Source: Alphaproteobacteria bacterium
Lineage (GTDB): Bacteria > Pseudomonadota > Alphaproteobacteria > Rs-D84
DNA: 7,982 nt
Assembly (NCBI GenBank): GCA_017425725.1
Contig: JAFOXU010000179.1
Coordinates: 1-7,982 of the forward strand
Reading direction: 5' to 3'
Shown here: positions 6,394 through 7,982 of the stretch, one piece after another
Numbering within the stretch: position 1 is the first letter of the stretch
How the letters are laid out: every line of letters starts with the position of its first letter
Notes under the pieces: generated by a model
Seen by the model: the letters and a program-made list of their open reading frames with translations, nothing else
Told to the model about the DNA's origin: nothing
The model's database searches: none
Made by a program: the position numbers and the translations under genes

Positions 6394-6657
6394 ATGCAGA
6401 AAACAAATAAACGACATCGTATACTGAAAGTTGAAAAGAGGGATACTTATAAAATAAATACAATTGTGCAGTGTTATATGGGCGTATTCGTTTATAAGAC
6501 ACTTACAGATACCTTCTATACTGTGCATACCAAACAGGGATGTGCTGCGTATGATGTTTCAAAAAAATTATTTAATGCAACGCCACAACCAGGTATGTTT
6601 ATCAGATTGTGTAAAAATAAAAAACAATATGAAATCACAGGTCGTAACGGCAGATGA
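6394..6657 (+). CDS. Small basic protein of unknown function, second of a pair
   Basis: I do not recognise this 87-residue protein. It begins 6 bases after the previous stop, behind AAGG, and its stop overlaps the rlmE start (ATGA). It is strongly basic (18 Lys/Arg against 5 Asp/Glu), with a charged N-terminus (KTNKRHRILKVEKR at 3-16), then strands IVQCYMGVFVY (24-34) and DTFYTVHT (39-46), PQPGMFIRLCKN (64-75) and QYEITGR (78-84). No membrane segment is visible. The charge suggests nucleic acid binding. A second open frame at 6464-6685 overlaps it but has no start context and is a shadow. Confidence 0.72.
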   Translation: MQKTNKRHRILKVEKRDTYKINTIVQCYMGVFVYKTLTDTFYTVHTKQGCAAYDVSKKLFNATPQPGMFIRLCKNKKQYEITGRNGR

Positions 6658-7313
6658 AAATATTAAACAAGAAAATTGCCAGTAAAAAATCTTCGGTCGC
6701 ATGGTTGCAACGTCAGGCGGCTGATCCCTATGTTGCACGTGCACAGCGTGATGGCTATCGGGCACGTGCGGCGTATAAACTGATTGAAATGAATGAAAAG
6801 TTCAAGTTTCTGCGTAATGGTCAGGTTGTTGTGGATTTAGGGGCGGCACCTGGATCTTGGTCACAGTATATTGCACGCACATATCCAAAAAGCCGTATTT
6901 TTGCGATGGATTTGCTGGAAATTTCACCGATTGTTGGTGTTGAAACGTATCAGGGCGATTTTACATCTGATGCGGCATTGAATTGGCTGAACGAGAAATT
7001 AAATTTGCCGGTTGATGAATATGGACATGGGACTGTTGATGTTGTTGTGTCTGATATGGCGCCAAATACTGTGGGGCATAAAAAGACAGATCATATTCGT
7101 CAGATGGTATTGCTGGAATATGCGTTTGATTTTGCATTACGTGCATTAAAGCAGGGTGGAACATTCGTATGCAAATCATTTACAGGTGGCACAACTAATG
7201 AATTATTGAAACAGATAAAGGAAAATTTTGAATCTGTGCATCATATAAAACCGCCATCATCACGCAAGGACAGTGTGGAAATGTTTATTGTTGCGATGGG
7301 ATTTCGTGGATAA
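6654..7313 (+). CDS. rlmE: 23S rRNA 2'-O-ribose methyltransferase, RlmE (FtsJ/RrmJ)
   Basis: This 219-residue enzyme transfers a methyl group from S-adenosylmethionine to the 2'-O of a uridine in the A loop of 23S rRNA (U2552 in E. coli), a late step in 50S assembly. The N-terminal RNA-facing segment DPYVARAQRDGYRARAAYKL (24-43) leads into the Rossmann fold with SAM motif DLGAAPGSWS (61-70) and acidic AMDLLEI (84-90). The catalytic K-D-K-E set is visible: K42 (AYKL), D134 (VVSDMAPN), K174 (FVCKSFTGG) and E209 (SVEMFIVA). Length and order are typical. Its ATG overlaps the preceding TGA by four bases, so translation is probably coupled, and it appears to be the last gene of the uvrA operon. I see no clear hairpin after it. 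Confidence 0.96.
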   Translation: MKILNKKIASKKSSVAWLQRQAADPYVARAQRDGYRARAAYKLIEMNEKFKFLRNGQVVVDLGAAPGSWSQYIARTYPKSRIFAMDLLEISPIVGVETYQGDFTSDAALNWLNEKLNLPVDEYGHGTVDVVVSDMAPNTVGHKKTDHIRQMVLLEYAFDFALRALKQGGTFVCKSFTGGTTNELLKQIKENFESVHHIKPPSSRKDSVEMFIVAMGFRG

Positions 7314-7330
7314 AATTATAAAATAATCGG

Positions 7331-7357
7331 TTGCTATTTTTGTTGTTACAGTATAAA
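7331..7357 (+). promoter_or_regulatory. Possible promoter of the cysteine-rich protein gene
   Basis: TTGCTA (7331-7336) and TATAAA (7352-7357) are separated by only 15 bases, shorter than usual. The -10 is good, and the predicted start near 7364 would leave a leader of about 25 bases with a ribosome binding site, unlike the leaderless arrangement upstream. A direct repeat GTTAC flanks the -10 (7345-7349 and 7358-7362). Tentative. Confidence 0.35.
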
Positions 7358-7366
7358 GTTACGTCA

Positions 7367-7380
7367 GAGAGGAAAAGGGG
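7367..7380 (+). promoter_or_regulatory. Ribosome binding site of the cysteine-rich protein
   Basis: A purine-rich stretch containing GAGAGG and AGGGG ends 9 bases before the ATG at 7390 and supports that start. Confidence 0.6.
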
Positions 7381-7389
7381 TATTTGTCT

Positions 7390-7982
7390 ATGAAATATAA
7401 TTTTCATATTGGAATGTGTGTTTGCGTAACGACGTGTTTTTTATATGTCACGGATGCCGTGTCGTCTACTACTGAACTTATTGATAATTGTAGTAGTTAT
7501 AGAACAATGGCGACTTGTAATGCGGCGTCTAGTTGTACTTGGCTTGTGTTGTCCACTAGTAGTGGGGTCTGTACAAAAAGAGCTGGGCTAAGTCCAGATA
7601 TACCGCTGGTACCGGGAGATGATGTGATTGAGGTGCAAACATGTAGTTCCAAGGTTGTGGCAATGTCTGCAGATTCATCTAATTGTCATGCGAATCCGTA
7701 TTATCTTGTTACACAGCCGGATTATACCTATGTGCAGGAGGGAGTTAGCTGTACTTATAATAACAATGTTCCGCAGGTTGCATGTTATGCAGGGTATTAT
7801 TATTATGAACCCACAGATTCATGCAAGCCATGTCCCGAAGGTTTTACATCCGAAGGTTATAGTATTTTTTCCGAGCTTTTAGGGGAGGGGACGAACAGTG
7901 TGGCGGATTGTTATCGTGATCCCGGTGAAAGTTATGAAAATGATACGGGATATTTTAGCTATTCATCTGCATGTTATTGTGA
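7390..7982 (+). CDS. Secreted cysteine-rich protein, 5' part only
   Basis: An open frame of 197 codons runs off the right edge without a stop. It starts with a probable signal peptide: a short basic N-terminus MKYN, then a hydrophobic stretch to about residue 20 and a likely cleavage near TDAVSS (22-27). The part after it has 13 cysteines in about 170 residues, many as pairs spaced for disulfides, and is rich in Ser, Thr and Tyr (a run of four Tyr occurs in the AGYYYYEP segment). The segment SCKPCPEGFTSEGYS resembles the C-x-x-C-P-x-G-[FTY] repeats of ephrin-receptor-like or GCC2/GCC3 cysteine-rich modules. An exported, disulfide-bonded surface or secreted protein is likely; its function is unknown. 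Unlike most genes here it uses AGT and TCT serine codons heavily, which may reflect a different history, though the sample is small. Confidence 0.75.
   Translation, partial: MKYNFHIGMCVCVTTCFLYVTDAVSSTTELIDNCSSYRTMATCNAASSCTWLVLSTSSGVCTKRAGLSPDIPLVPGDDVIEVQTCSSKVVAMSADSSNCHANPYYLVTQPDYTYVQEGVSCTYNNNVPQVACYAGYYYYEPTDSCKPCPEGFTSEGYSIFSELLGEGTNSVADCYRDPGESYENDTGYFSYSSACYC

Noticed and set aside
7628..7882. 84-codon plus-strand open frame inside the cysteine-rich gene
   Set aside because: It is a different frame of the longer open frame starting at 7390, which has a signal peptide and a patterned cysteine content; no ribosome binding site.

Overview
This window is AT-rich bacterial chromosome with tightly packed genes, no RNA genes, no insertion sequence and no CRISPR array. 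It most resembles a small-genome alphaproteobacterium, possibly an uncultured host-associated or gut lineage. Supporting this are a UvrA whose first zinc knuckle reads CPVSGF instead of CPxCG (a form I associate with alphaproteobacterial UvrA), a RodZ-like protein of the alphaproteobacterial type, and a cysteine-rich secreted protein at the right edge. The lineage is an inference; no marker RNA is present.

Layout. Positions 76-549 (+) encode a TspO/MBR membrane protein. A short FtsB/DivIC-like gene on the minus strand (546-872) meets it tail to tail with a 4-base overlap. Only about 20 bases separate the FtsB-like start from the start of a divergent tRNA-dihydrouridine synthase gene (892-1803, +). 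This is followed, after 31 bases, by a RodZ-like membrane protein gene (1835-2683) and a clear hairpin (2694-2721). A new promoter then begins a five-gene run on the plus strand: uvrA (2760-5636), a stand-alone SRP M-domain protein (5637-6155), two small unrecognised proteins (6157-6387 and 6394-6657) and an RlmE-type rRNA methyltransferase (6654-7313). The junctions (0, 1 and 6 bases, then a 4-base ATGA overlap) point to one operon with translational coupling. The right edge holds the first 197 codons of a secreted cysteine-rich protein that runs out of the window.

Functionally the window mixes envelope genes (TspO, FtsB-like, RodZ-like, cysteine-rich protein), DNA repair (UvrA) and RNA or translation genes (Dus, RlmE, SRP-like M domain). 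The most unusual points are: (1) an Ffh M domain with no GTPase (NG) domain and with a degraded 4.5S-RNA-binding motif, coupled to uvrA; (2) three genes (FtsB-like, dus, uvrA) that lack a Shine-Dalgarno sequence and have a -35/-10 promoter placed so that the ATG lies 8 bases after the end of the -10, the expected transcription start, which suggests leaderless mRNAs; two of these promoters form a nearly symmetrical divergent pair; (3) two adjacent small proteins that share a faint motif and may be distant relatives.
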